From CAWKGC01 sp963849005 (GTDB lineage Bacteria; Pseudomonadota; Gammaproteobacteria; Burkholderiales; Usitatibacteraceae): a DNA stretch of 64,000 nt. The stretch is from the NCBI GenBank assembly GCA_963849005.1, contig CAWKGC010000023.1:62001-126000 (forward strand), given 5' to 3'. A model generated the notes under the pieces. The model did not search any database. It saw nothing but the letters and a program-made list of their open reading frames with translations, and was not told the DNA's origin. Shown here piece after piece: positions 8,381-17,686 of the stretch; position 1 is the first letter of the stretch; each line of letters opens with the position of its first letter. The position numbers and the translations under genes were made by a program.

Positions 8381-10657
8381 ATGCCCGAAGCTGCCACCCG
8401 CGCTCCCGCGCCGCCCGCCCACCCCCGCCTCGGCAGGATCCTGCGCGAGGCCGGCTGGATCGTCTTCCTCGCCGTCGGGCTGTACCTCGCCCTCATCCTT
8501 TCCAGCTACCAGCGCAGCGACCCGGGGCCGTTCTTCAAGGGCGCGGACGGCCCGATACTGAACAAGGGCGGGGCGATCGGCGCGTGGCTGGCCGATGCGC
8601 TGCTCTATGTCTTCGGCCTGTCGGCATGGTGGTGGGTGATCCTCGCGCTCTGGGCGATCGTGCGCGGGTTCCGCCGCATCGAGGCCTGGGAGATCGTCAA
8701 CCGCCGCTCGCTTGCCGTGGCGCTCACCGGGTTTGCCATCCTCATCGCCTCGAGCTGCGCGCTCGAGGCCTTGCGGCTGCACAGCATCGGCGCGAGCCTG
8801 CCGGGCGTGCCCGGCGGCGTGCTCGGCCTCGTGCTTGCCGAGCAGGTCGCCAGGGCGCTGGGCTTCACGGGCGGCACGCTGGTCCTGGTCGCCACCGTGG
8901 CGGCGTCCTTCAGCGTGTTCACGGGGCTGTCCTGGATCAAGTTCGCGGAGTGGCTGGGCGCGGCGCTGGAAACGACCTGGCTGTTCGTCCGCGAGCGGCT
9001 CGAGGCGAGGCGCGACCGCAAGCAGGGCGAAGCGGCGGCGCTGGAGAGGGAAGAGAAAGTCGGCGACGCGCGCAAGGTGTTCGAGGAGCACGAGCCGATC
9101 CGCATCGAGATGCCGGCGCAGGAAGTGCAGCGCTCGGAACGCGTCGCCAGGGAACGCCAGCGGCCGCTCTTCGCCGACCTGCCGGATTCCGAGCTGCCTG
9201 CGATCGCGCTGCTCGACCCCGCCGACAAGCACATCGAAAGGCCCACGCCCGAGACGCTCGAGTACACCTCGCGCCTGATCGAGAGGAAGCTGCTCGACTT
9301 CAACGTCGAGGTGAAGGTGGTCGCGGCCTACCCCGGCCCGGTCATCACGCGCTACGAGATCGAGCCCGCGGTGGGCGTGAAGGGCAGCCAGATCGTCAAC
9401 CTCGGCCGCGACCTCGCCCGCGCGGTGTCGGTGACCTCGATCCGCGTCGTCGAGACCATCCCCGGGACCTCGTCGATGGGGCTCGAGATCCCGAACCCCA
9501 GGCGCGAGATCGTCCGGCTCTCCGAGATCGTCGGCTCGCAGGCCTACGCCGACATGGGCTCGAAGATAACGATCGCGATGGGCAAGGACATCTCCGGCAA
9601 GCCCGTGGTCGCGGACCTCGGCAAGATGCCGCACCTGCTTGTCGCCGGCACGACGGGCTCGGGCAAGTCGGTGGCGATCAACGCGATGATCCTGTCGCTC
9701 CTTTACAAGTCCACCGCGAAAGAGGTGCGGCTGATCCTCATCGACCCGAAGATGCTGGAACTGTCGATGTACGAAGGCATCGCGCACCTGCTGGCCCCGG
9801 TGGTCACCGACATGAAGCAGGCGCACAACGCGCTGCAATGGTGCGTGGCCGAGATGGACCGGCGCTACAAGCTGATGAGCGCGCTCGGGGTGCGCAACCT
9901 CGCCGGCTACAACCAGAAGATCCACGAGGGGCAGGAGAAGAAGCAGCCGGTGAAGCACCCGTTCACGCTCACGCCGGACAATCCCGAGAACCTCGAGCCG
10001 CTGCCGTTCGTCGTCGTGGTCATCGACGAACTCGCCGACCTGATGATGACCACCGGCAAGAAGGTCGAGGAGCTGATCGCGCGGCTCGCGCAGAAGGCGC
10101 GGGCCTCCGGCATCCATCTCATCCTCGCCACCCAGCGCCCGTCCGTGGACGTGATCACCGGGCTGATCAAGGCGAACGTGCCGACCCGCGTCGCCTTCCA
10201 GGTCTCGTCGCGCATCGATTCGCGCACCATCCTCGACCAGCAGGGCGCGGAGAGCCTGCTCGGGCAGGGCGACATGCTCTACCTGCCGCCGGGCACGGGA
10301 CTGCCGCAGCGCGTGCACGGCGCCTACGTGTCCGACCAGGAAGTGCACCACGTGGTCGAGTGGCTGAAGAAGCAGGGCGAGGCGCAGTACATCGAAGGCA
10401 TCCTCGACGAGCCCGAGATCGACGCGGGCGAAGGCGGCGAGGGCGGCGCCTCGGGCGAAGCCGATCCCCTGTACGACCAGGCGGTGCAGATCGTCCTGCA
10501 GAACAAGCGCGCCTCGATCTCGCTGGTGCAAAGGCACCTGCGCATCGGCTACAACCGCGCGGCGCGCCTGATCGAGGACATGGAGCGCGCGGGGCTGGTC
10601 TCGTCGATGGCTTCCAACGGCAATCGCGAGATCCTCGCGCCGAACCGGGAGAAGTGA
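8381..10657 (+). CDS. ftsK: DNA translocase FtsK
   Basis: Septum-anchored double-strand DNA pump that clears chromosome termini at division and activates dimer resolution. 758 residues. Seen: N-terminal membrane helices up to about residue 190, a short charged linker, the alpha/beta motor with Walker A GTTGSGKS near 423-430 and Walker B VVVVIDELADL, and a C-terminal winged-helix gamma domain (DQAVQIVLQNKRASISLVQR) that reads KOPS sites. The linker is short compared with E. coli FtsK (1329 residues), as in many betaproteobacteria. lolA starts in the stop codon (TGATG). Confidence 0.97.
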   Translation: MPEAATRAPAPPAHPRLGRILREAGWIVFLAVGLYLALILSSYQRSDPGPFFKGADGPILNKGGAIGAWLADALLYVFGLSAWWWVILALWAIVRGFRRIEAWEIVNRRSLAVALTGFAILIASSCALEALRLHSIGASLPGVPGGVLGLVLAEQVARALGFTGGTLVLVATVAASFSVFTGLSWIKFAEWLGAALETTWLFVRERLEARRDRKQGEAAALEREEKVGDARKVFEEHEPIRIEMPAQEVQRSERVARERQRPLFADLPDSELPAIALLDPADKHIERPTPETLEYTSRLIERKLLDFNVEVKVVAAYPGPVITRYEIEPAVGVKGSQIVNLGRDLARAVSVTSIRVVETIPGTSSMGLEIPNPRREIVRLSEIVGSQAYADMGSKITIAMGKDISGKPVVADLGKMPHLLVAGTTGSGKSVAINAMILSLLYKSTAKEVRLILIDPKMLELSMYEGIAHLLAPVVTDMKQAHNALQWCVAEMDRRYKLMSALGVRNLAGYNQKIHEGQEKKQPVKHPFTLTPDNPENLEPLPFVVVVIDELADLMMTTGKKVEELIARLAQKARASGIHLILATQRPSVDVITGLIKANVPTRVAFQVSSRIDSRTILDQQGAESLLGQGDMLYLPPGTGLPQRVHGAYVSDQEVHHVVEWLKKQGEAQYIEGILDEPEIDAGEGGEGGASGEADPLYDQAVQIVLQNKRASISLVQRHLRIGYNRAARLIEDMERAGLVSSMASNGNREILAPNREK

Positions 10658-11266
10658 TGCGCCCGGCGCTTTTCGTGCTTGCCCTTCTCGCGAGCGCCGC
10701 GGCCTCCGCCGGCGCCTTGCAGGATTTCAGGGCGTTCTCGACGTCGACGCAATCGGCCAGCGCGCGCTTCGAGCAGCGCGCCTACGACCGCCGGGGCGCG
10801 GTGGTGGACACGTCGAGCGGCGAGTTTTCCTTCTCGCGGCCGGGGAAGTTCCGCTGGAACTACCTGAAGCCGTACCGGCAGCTGATCGTCGGCGACGGCG
10901 CCAGGGTCTGGCTCTACGACGAGGACCTGAAGCAGGCAACCGTGCGCAACGTCGGCCGCGCGCTCTCCGCGACCCCGGCGGCGCTGCTGGCCGGCAAGGA
11001 AGACATCGAGAAGGTGTTCACGCTGCGCGAGTTGCCCGACAAGGACGGCCTGGCCTGGCTGGAGGCCACGCCGAAGGTGAAGGACACGGGCTTCGAGCTG
11101 GTCCTGCTCGGCATGTCCGGCGGCTCGCTCGCGGCGATGGAACTGTTCGACCAGCTGGGCGGGCGCACCGTGCTGGCGATCTCGGAGCTGAAACGCAACC
11201 CGAAGATCGAGCGCGTCGGAATTCCAGTTCACGCCGCCCAAGGGCGTCGACGTGGTTTCCGAATAA
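10657..11266 (+). CDS. lolA: Outer-membrane lipoprotein carrier protein LolA (frameshift near 3' end)
   Basis: Periplasmic chaperone that ferries lipoproteins from LolCDE to LolB. Seen: signal peptide MRPALFVLALLASAAASAGA, then SGEFSFSRPGKFRWNY and LIVGDGARVWLYD, typical of LolA. A single extra base near 11217 breaks the frame; removing it gives the C-terminus EFQFTPPKGVDVVSE, the usual LolA ending, with stop TAA at 11264. Repaired length is 202 residues. Overlaps the ftsK stop by one base. LolA is essential in E. coli, which supports a sequencing error over a pseudogene. Confidence 0.92.
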
Positions 11267-11270
11267 GGCG

Positions 11271-11636
11271 TCACGGCGCGGGCAGGCCGAGCCACTCCCA
11301 GGCCTCGCTCTCGCTTGCCGTCGTGATCACCGGGAGCCCCCGGTTGTTGGCGGTGTTCTCCACGGCCTTGCTGAAAGCGACGTGCGCTTCGGAGACGAGG
11401 AAGGCAATGCGCAAGGGGACCCGTCGTTGCTCAACGAGGTAGGCGCCGAGCTCGTAGCGTTCTGCCACGGAAACCTGCGTGGAGATGCCCCGGCCGTCGA
11501 TGAAGATGCGGTTGAGTCCCCTGGCCTCGCACAGCGCGAAGGCCTCGTCGATGCCCTTGCGGGCCTGCATGGGGTCGTAATTGCCGCTACCCAGGACATG
11601 GACAAGATCGGGACTGTCGCTGATGACGAAGTTCAC
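11271..11636 (-). CDS. STAS/SpoIIAA-like domain protein
   Basis: About 121 residues, a single small alpha/beta domain. Seen: VISDSPDLVHVLGSGNYD, an alternating pattern, NRIFIDGRG, and SVAERYELGAYLVEQ with VPLRIAFLVSEAH, resembling SpoIIAA-like/STAS proteins often found alone in betaproteobacteria. No catalytic motif is evident. GTG at 11636 is preferred over GTG at 11642 because GGAG lies 9 bases upstream of it. Convergent with lolA (4-base gap) and divergent from rarA, so it interrupts the lolA-rarA order known from E. coli. Function unknown. Confidence 0.75.
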   Translation of the reverse strand: MNFVISDSPDLVHVLGSGNYDPMQARKGIDEAFALCEARGLNRIFIDGRGISTQVSVAERYELGAYLVEQRRVPLRIAFLVSEAHVAFSKAVENTANNRGLPVITTASESEAWEWLGLPAP

Positions 11637-11671
11637 GGGCACGGTCTCCGCCTGCTGGTGTTCGCCGCGCC

Positions 11672-11700
11672 AACTTACGCGATGCCGGCGGGGCTGGCAA
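11672..11700 (-). promoter_or_regulatory. Candidate sigma-70 promoter of the STAS gene
   Basis: On the minus strand TTGCCA (11695-11700) and TAAGTT (11672-11677) are 17 bases apart, 36 bases before the preferred GTG start. Both hexamers are imperfect. Confidence 0.4.
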
Positions 11701-11733
11701 CTTTGCCTTACGATGGCGGCTGAACCGACATGA

Positions 11734-13062
11734 ATGCCTCCCGAGACCTGTTTTCCGCCACCGCCGGGCGCCGCCGTCGTGCCGCTCGCCGAGCGCCTGC
11801 GCCCGAAGACGATCGAGGAGGTCGTCGGCCAGAAGCACCTGCTGGGGGAGGGCAAGCCGCTGTCGCTCGCCTTTCGTTCGGGAAAGCCGCATTCGATGAT
11901 CCTCTGGGGGCCCCCGGGCGTGGGCAAGACCACGCTCGCGCGCCTCATGGCCGACGCCTTCAACGCGGAATTCATCGCGATCTCCGCGGTGCTGGCCGGG
12001 GTGAAGGAGATCCGCGAGGCGGTCGAGCGCTCCAGGCTCACGCTCGAGCAGTACGGGCGCCACACCATCCTGTTCGTCGACGAGGTGCACCGCTTCAACA
12101 AGGCGCAGCAGGACGCGTTCCTGCCCTACGTCGAGCAGGGGCTCTTCACCTTCATCGGCGCGACCACCGAGAACCCGTCCTTCGAGGTCAATTCGGCCTT
12201 GTTGTCGAGGGCGCAGGTCTACGTGCTGCAAAGCCTTTCGGCGACCGAGCTCGACTTGCTGGTCGTGCGCGGCTTTGCCGCCGAGGACGAGGTGTTCGAC
12301 CTGACCGAAGAAGCGAGGAAGCGGCTCGCGGAGCTTTCCGACGGCGACGGGCGGCGCGCGCTCAACCTCGTGGAGCAGGTGTACAGCGCTGCGAAGCTCG
12401 AAGGCCGGCGCGGCGCAGACGTAGGCTATGTCAACGCGGTCGTGACCCGATCGGCGCGGCGCTTCGACAAGGGCGGCGAGGAGTTCTACAACCAGATCTC
12501 GGCGATGCACAAGGCGGTGCGCGGATCCGACCCCGACGCGTCGCTCTACTGGCTGGTGCGCATGCTCGATGGCGGCTCGGACCCGCGTTACCTCGCGCGG
12601 CGCATGATCCGCATGGCGAGCGAGGACGTGGGGCTGGCCGATCCGCGCGCGCTCGAAGTGGCCCTCAATGCGGCCGATGTCTACGAGCGCCTCGGTTCTC
12701 CCGAGGGCGAACTCGCGTTGGCCGAATGCATCCTCTACCTGGCGGTCGCGGCAAAATCGAATGCCGTCTACACCGCGTACAACGCGGCCAGGGCGGTGGT
12801 CGCGGACGACGATTCGCGTCCCGTGCCGCTGCACTTGCGCAATGCGCCGACGAAGCTCATGAAGGGGCTTGGTTACGGCAAGGATTACCGCTATGCCCAC
12901 GACGAGGAGGGCGGCTATGCGGCCGGCGAGAGCTACCTGCCCGACGGCATGGCCGCTCCCGGCTGGTACCGGCCCACCGATCGCGGGCTGGAAGCGAAGA
13001 TCCGCGAAAAGCTCGAGCATCTTCGCGCGCTCGACAAGAAGGCGCGCAAACCGCGAGAATAG
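11734..13062 (+). CDS. rarA: Replication-associated recombination protein RarA (MgsA)
   Basis: AAA+ ATPase of the clamp-loader/RuvB/WRNIP1 family acting at stalled replication forks. 442 residues. Seen: PLAERLRPKTIEEVVGQ, Walker A GPPGVGKTT near 58-66, Walker B FVDEVHRFNK, sensor-1 GATTENPSFEV, and the C-terminal tetramerisation part with NAPTKLMKGLGYGKDYRYAHD, characteristic of RarA. Followed by serS after six bases, the same order as in E. coli. Confidence 0.96.
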   Translation: MPPETCFPPPPGAAVVPLAERLRPKTIEEVVGQKHLLGEGKPLSLAFRSGKPHSMILWGPPGVGKTTLARLMADAFNAEFIAISAVLAGVKEIREAVERSRLTLEQYGRHTILFVDEVHRFNKAQQDAFLPYVEQGLFTFIGATTENPSFEVNSALLSRAQVYVLQSLSATELDLLVVRGFAAEDEVFDLTEEARKRLAELSDGDGRRALNLVEQVYSAAKLEGRRGADVGYVNAVVTRSARRFDKGGEEFYNQISAMHKAVRGSDPDASLYWLVRMLDGGSDPRYLARRMIRMASEDVGLADPRALEVALNAADVYERLGSPEGELALAECILYLAVAAKSNAVYTAYNAARAVVADDDSRPVPLHLRNAPTKLMKGLGYGKDYRYAHDEEGGYAAGESYLPDGMAAPGWYRPTDRGLEAKIREKLEHLRALDKKARKPRE

Positions 13063-13068
13063 CGCCCC

Positions 13069-14346
<1,278 letters not shown>

Positions 14347-14348
14347 GC

Positions 14349-14982
14349 GTGGCGACGGAACTCGTCCTGGTCCGCCATGGCGAGACGGTCTGGAACACCG
14401 AGTCGCGCATCCAGGGGCACTCGGACAGCGCCTTGACCGAGTTGGGCCTCGAGCAGGCCGATGCGATCGCCGCGCGGCTCGCCGGCGAGCGCTTCGACGC
14501 GCTGCTGTCGAGTGACCTGGGGCGCGCGCGCAAAACTGCCATGGCGATTGCCGGGCGCACCGGGCACCGCGCCATCGAGGACCCGCGGCTGCGGGAACGC
14601 AATTTCGGCGTCGGCGAGGGCCTCACCTACGGCGAGCTCGACTACCAGTATCCCCGACGTGTTCTCGCGGGTGCGCGAGACTGATCCCGATTTCCGCATT
14701 CCCTCCGGCGAAAGCCGCCGCCAGTTCCACGCGCGCGTGGTGTCCGCGTTCACCTCGGTGGCCGAGGCGCACGACGGCAAGCGCATCGTCGTCGTCACGC
14801 ATGGCGGCGTGCTGGCGATCCTCTATCGCCACGTCCATGGCCTGGGCATCGCCACGCCGCATGCCATCCCGATCGTGAACGCGTCCTACAACGTGCTCAG
14901 CTTCGAGTCCGGCGCCTTCCGGCTATTGCGCTGGGGCGACACCGCTCACCTGGGCGGGGCGGACGCCTTCGAGGAGCCCTGA
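14349..14982 (+). CDS. Histidine phosphatase family protein, GpmB/CobC-like (frameshift mid-gene)
   Basis: Phosphohistidine phosphatase fold: VLVRHGETVWN at the N-terminus gives the catalytic RHG, and VVVTHGGVLA supplies the second histidine. The GTG start lies two bases after the serS stop. The frame breaks at the CCCC run 14652-14655; dropping one C joins the two halves into a 210-residue protein, normal for the family. Could be a phosphoglycerate mutase-like enzyme, alpha-ribazole phosphatase or a broad phosphatase; the sequence does not decide. Its 3' end overlaps the convergent mltF gene by 37 bases. Confidence 0.87.
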
Positions 14983-16355
14983 ACGAGGATCGCGCCGCCC
15001 GCGAGGCCCGGATCGCGCCGCGCCTCGAGCTTCGAGATGATGTCGTAGTAGTTGCGCACGTTGTCGACGAACTGCATCGTCTCGTATCCGCGCGAGTAGC
15101 CGTGCTTCAGGGTCGGGTAGATTTCCGGGTCGGAGAGCATCGGCAGCGCCTTGCGCACGGAGAGCCAGTCGTCGGGATCCAGCTTCATGCGCTGCGCGAG
15201 GATGCGCACGTCCTCGAGGTGGCCGTAGCCCATGTTGTAGGCGGCCAGCGCGAACCAGGTGCGATCCGGCTCCTTGATGCGCGCCGGGACCAATGCGCGC
15301 AATTGCGCGAAATACAGCGCGCCGCCCAGGATGCTGTCGCGCGCGTCGAGCCGGTCCTTGACCTTCATGCGCGTGGCGGTGTCCTCCGTGAGCATCATCA
15401 GGCCGCGCACGCCCGTGGGCGAAGTCGCGAGCGGGTCCCAGTGCGATTCCTGGTAGCCGATGGCAGCGATCATGCGCCAGTCGATCCCGCTCGCGTCCTG
15501 CGCCTGGTGGAAGTGCCCGCGCAGCCCCGGCAGCAGCGTGACCACGCGCTCGAGCAGCGTGCCCGCGTCGATCGCGCTCATCCGCGACACGTGGGCGAAA
15601 TACTTTTCCACGAGGTGCTTGAGCGTGCCGTCGCGCTTGATGCGCTCGAAGAAGACCTTGGCCTTCGGGATGAGCTCGTCCGCGTAGGACGCGGCGAAGG
15701 GCCAGGCGTATTGCTGCGGCTTGCCGATCGTGAAGGCGAACTCGAGCTCGGGATGGAACTTGCGCCCGGTCGAGAAGAGGAGCGAATCGACGATCGCATA
15801 GTCGGCGTCGCCGCGGTCCACCCACGCCATCAGCTCGTCCGGGGGCGTGCCCTCGGGCAGGTTGATGAGCTGCGTTCCGGTCGGGGGCTTGCCGGCAAAA
15901 TAGTCGTCCGCCCGCGAGCTCGCGATCGCCGCGACGCGCTTGCCCACGAGGTCCGAGCGGGTCTTCGGCTTCGCGTCGCCCGCGCGGAAGATCACCTGGT
16001 GCGTCACGTCGAAGTAGGGCGGCCCGAACACGATGCCGGTGATCGACTCCTGCACTTGCGCCGCCGCGGCGAAATGCGCCTGCCTGTCCTGCAGGGCCTG
16101 GAAGACTTTCGAGGCATTCTCGACCAGGACGAAATCCACCTTGCGGCCGACCTCCTCGCCGAACATCCGCGCGAGGTCGTATTCGAAGCCGGTGGGATTG
16201 CCCTGCGCGTCCTCGAAATAAGTGACCGGGCCGTTGAAGGTGACGACGACGAGATTGCCCCCGTCTTTCAGCGAAGGGATCGGCCGGGCCGGCTTTTCGC
16301 ATGCGCACAGGAGCGCGAGGCAAGCGAAGACGAGTGCGTGGGCGAGCGCCTTCAT
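14946..16355 (-). CDS. mltF: Membrane-bound lytic murein transglycosylase F
   Basis: Outer-membrane lipoprotein that cleaves peptidoglycan between MurNAc and GlcNAc. 469 residues. Seen: signal peptide with lipobox LLCAC, a solute-binding-protein-like domain (residues about 40-270, GNLVVVTFNGPVTYFED), and a C-terminal SLT domain with the catalytic Glu in GYQESHWDP (about residue 302) and LAAYNMGYGH. The domain order is that of MltF. ATG at 16355 starts the signal peptide; a longer upstream reading frame lacks one. Divergent from ispD. Confidence 0.94.
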   Translation of the reverse strand: MKALAHALVFACLALLCACEKPARPIPSLKDGGNLVVVTFNGPVTYFEDAQGNPTGFEYDLARMFGEEVGRKVDFVLVENASKVFQALQDRQAHFAAAAQVQESITGIVFGPPYFDVTHQVIFRAGDAKPKTRSDLVGKRVAAIASSRADDYFAGKPPTGTQLINLPEGTPPDELMAWVDRGDADYAIVDSLLFSTGRKFHPELEFAFTIGKPQQYAWPFAASYADELIPKAKVFFERIKRDGTLKHLVEKYFAHVSRMSAIDAGTLLERVVTLLPGLRGHFHQAQDASGIDWRMIAAIGYQESHWDPLATSPTGVRGLMMLTEDTATRMKVKDRLDARDSILGGALYFAQLRALVPARIKEPDRTWFALAAYNMGYGHLEDVRILAQRMKLDPDDWLSVRKALPMLSDPEIYPTLKHGYSRGYETMQFVDNVRNYYDIISKLEARRDPGLAGGAILVQGSSKASAPPR

Positions 16356-16400
16356 GGCCACAGTGTCACCGGACTGGCGCTTCGCTGTCCATCGCGAAAT

Positions 16401-16430
16401 TTGCGGCACTGCAACCAAAGCGGCGATAAT
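16401..16430 (+). promoter_or_regulatory. Candidate sigma-70 promoter of ispDF
   Basis: TTGCGG (16401-16406) and GATAAT (16425-16430) with an 18-base spacer, 26 bases before the ispD ATG, in the gap between divergent mltF and ispD. Confidence 0.45.
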
Positions 16431-16456
16431 CGTCGTTTTCCGACGAACGCCAAAGA

Positions 16457-17158
16457 ATGTCCCCGAAAGTCTTCGCCATCGTGCCCGCAGCGGGACAGGG
16501 CACGCGCATCGGCGATGCGCTTCCCAAGCAATACCTGCCGCTCGCCGGAAGGCCGATGTTGTTCCATTGCCTTGACGCCCTTGCCGCCGTCGAGCGCATC
16601 GCGCGCATCATCGTCGTGCTCGCGCCGCTCGATGCGCATTGGGAGGCGCAGGACTGGAGCGGGCTCGACCCCCGGGTCGAGGCGCTCTACATCGGCGGCG
16701 CCTCGCGCTCGCAAAGCGTGATGGCGGGACTGCGCGCGCTCGAGGATGCCGCGTCGCAGGACGACTGGGTGCTGGTGCACGATGCCGCGCGCCCTTGCGT
16801 GCAGACGTTGCTGGTCGAGCAATTCCTCGACGAGCTCGAGGACGACCCGGTGGGCGGCTTGCTCGCCTTGCCGCTCGCCGATACGCTGAAGGAGGCCGAC
16901 GCGATGCAGCGCGTGGCTCGCACGGTGCCGAGGGAGGGCCTGTGGCGCGCGCAAACGCCGCAGATGTTCCGCTACGGCAAGCTCAGGCTCGCCTTGCCCG
17001 CGCATCCGCAGGCCACCGACGAGGCCCAGGCCATCGAGGCGGGCGGTGCCTCTCCGCGCCTGGTCAGCGGGGAGAGCACGAACCTCAAGGTGACGTTTGC
17101 GGAAGATCTTCAATTGGCGGAATTGATCCTGCTGAATCGCAACAAGGTGAGGCTCTGA
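16457..17158 (+). CDS. ispD: 2-C-methyl-D-erythritol 4-phosphate cytidylyltransferase
   Basis: MEP-pathway enzyme making CDP-methylerythritol from CTP and MEP. 233 residues. Seen: nucleotide-binding PAAGQGTRIGDALPKQYLPL with the family Lys, VLVHDAARPCV, and TPQMFRYGKL. Followed after a single base by ispF, the usual pair. Confidence 0.97.
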   Translation: MSPKVFAIVPAAGQGTRIGDALPKQYLPLAGRPMLFHCLDALAAVERIARIIVVLAPLDAHWEAQDWSGLDPRVEALYIGGASRSQSVMAGLRALEDAASQDDWVLVHDAARPCVQTLLVEQFLDELEDDPVGGLLALPLADTLKEADAMQRVARTVPREGLWRAQTPQMFRYGKLRLALPAHPQATDEAQAIEAGGASPRLVSGESTNLKVTFAEDLQLAELILLNRNKVRL

Positions 17159-17159
17159 C

Positions 17160-17633
17160 ATGCGCATCGGGCAGGGGTTCGACGTACATCGCCTTGTCGC
17201 CGGGCGGCGACTCGTCATCGGCGGCGTGGAGATCGCGCACGACCTGGGCCTGCTCGGGCACAGCGACGCCGACGTGCTGCTGCACGCCGTCTGCGATGCG
17301 CTGCTTGGCGCCGCCGCCCTGGGCGATATCGGCGCCCACTTCCCCGATTCCGATCCGCGCTACAAGGGGATCGACAGCAGGAAGCTGCTGCGCGAAGTCG
17401 CGGCGCTGCTGCGGGCGAGGCATTTTCGCGTGCTCTCGGTCGATGCCACGATCATCGCCGAGGCGCCGCGCATGGCGCCGCACGTCGCGGCGATGGTGGA
17501 AAACATCGCGGAGGACATCGGCATGGAGGCCGCGCGCGTCAACGTCAAGGCGACGACCACCGAAGGGCTGGGATTCACCGGGCGGGGGGAAGGCATTGCC
17601 GCGCAGGCGATCTGCCTCATCGACGCCGGCTGA
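17160..17633 (+). CDS. ispF: 2-C-methyl-D-erythritol 2,4-cyclodiphosphate synthase
   Basis: Trimeric zinc enzyme that cyclises CDP-methylerythritol 2-phosphate with loss of CMP. 157 residues. Seen: GQGFDVHRL (metal Asp/His), LGHSDADVLLHAVCDALLG, DIGAHFPDSDP, and the C-terminal ATTTEGLGFTGRGEGI. Complete. Confidence 0.98.
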   Translation: MRIGQGFDVHRLVAGRRLVIGGVEIAHDLGLLGHSDADVLLHAVCDALLGAAALGDIGAHFPDSDPRYKGIDSRKLLREVAALLRARHFRVLSVDATIIAEAPRMAPHVAAMVENIAEDIGMEAARVNVKATTTEGLGFTGRGEGIAAQAICLIDAG

Positions 17634-17634
17634 T

Positions 17635-17662
17635 CGTCATTCCCGCGTGCGCGGGAATGACG
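17635..17662. repeat. REP-like inverted repeat between convergent ispF and kinase genes
   Basis: Arms CGTCATTCCCGC and GCGGGAATGACG form a 12-base stem with a 4-base loop, directly after the ispF stop. No T-run follows on either strand, so it is not a classical terminator. The GTCATTCC core recurs in a related form at 34943-34971. Confidence 0.75.
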
Positions 17663-17686
17663 AAAGGCGCAATTCCCGGCGCCTGA

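Noticed and set aside
17635..17662. Rho-independent terminator for ispF
   Set aside because: Stable hairpin but no T-run on either strand; kept as a REP-like repeat.
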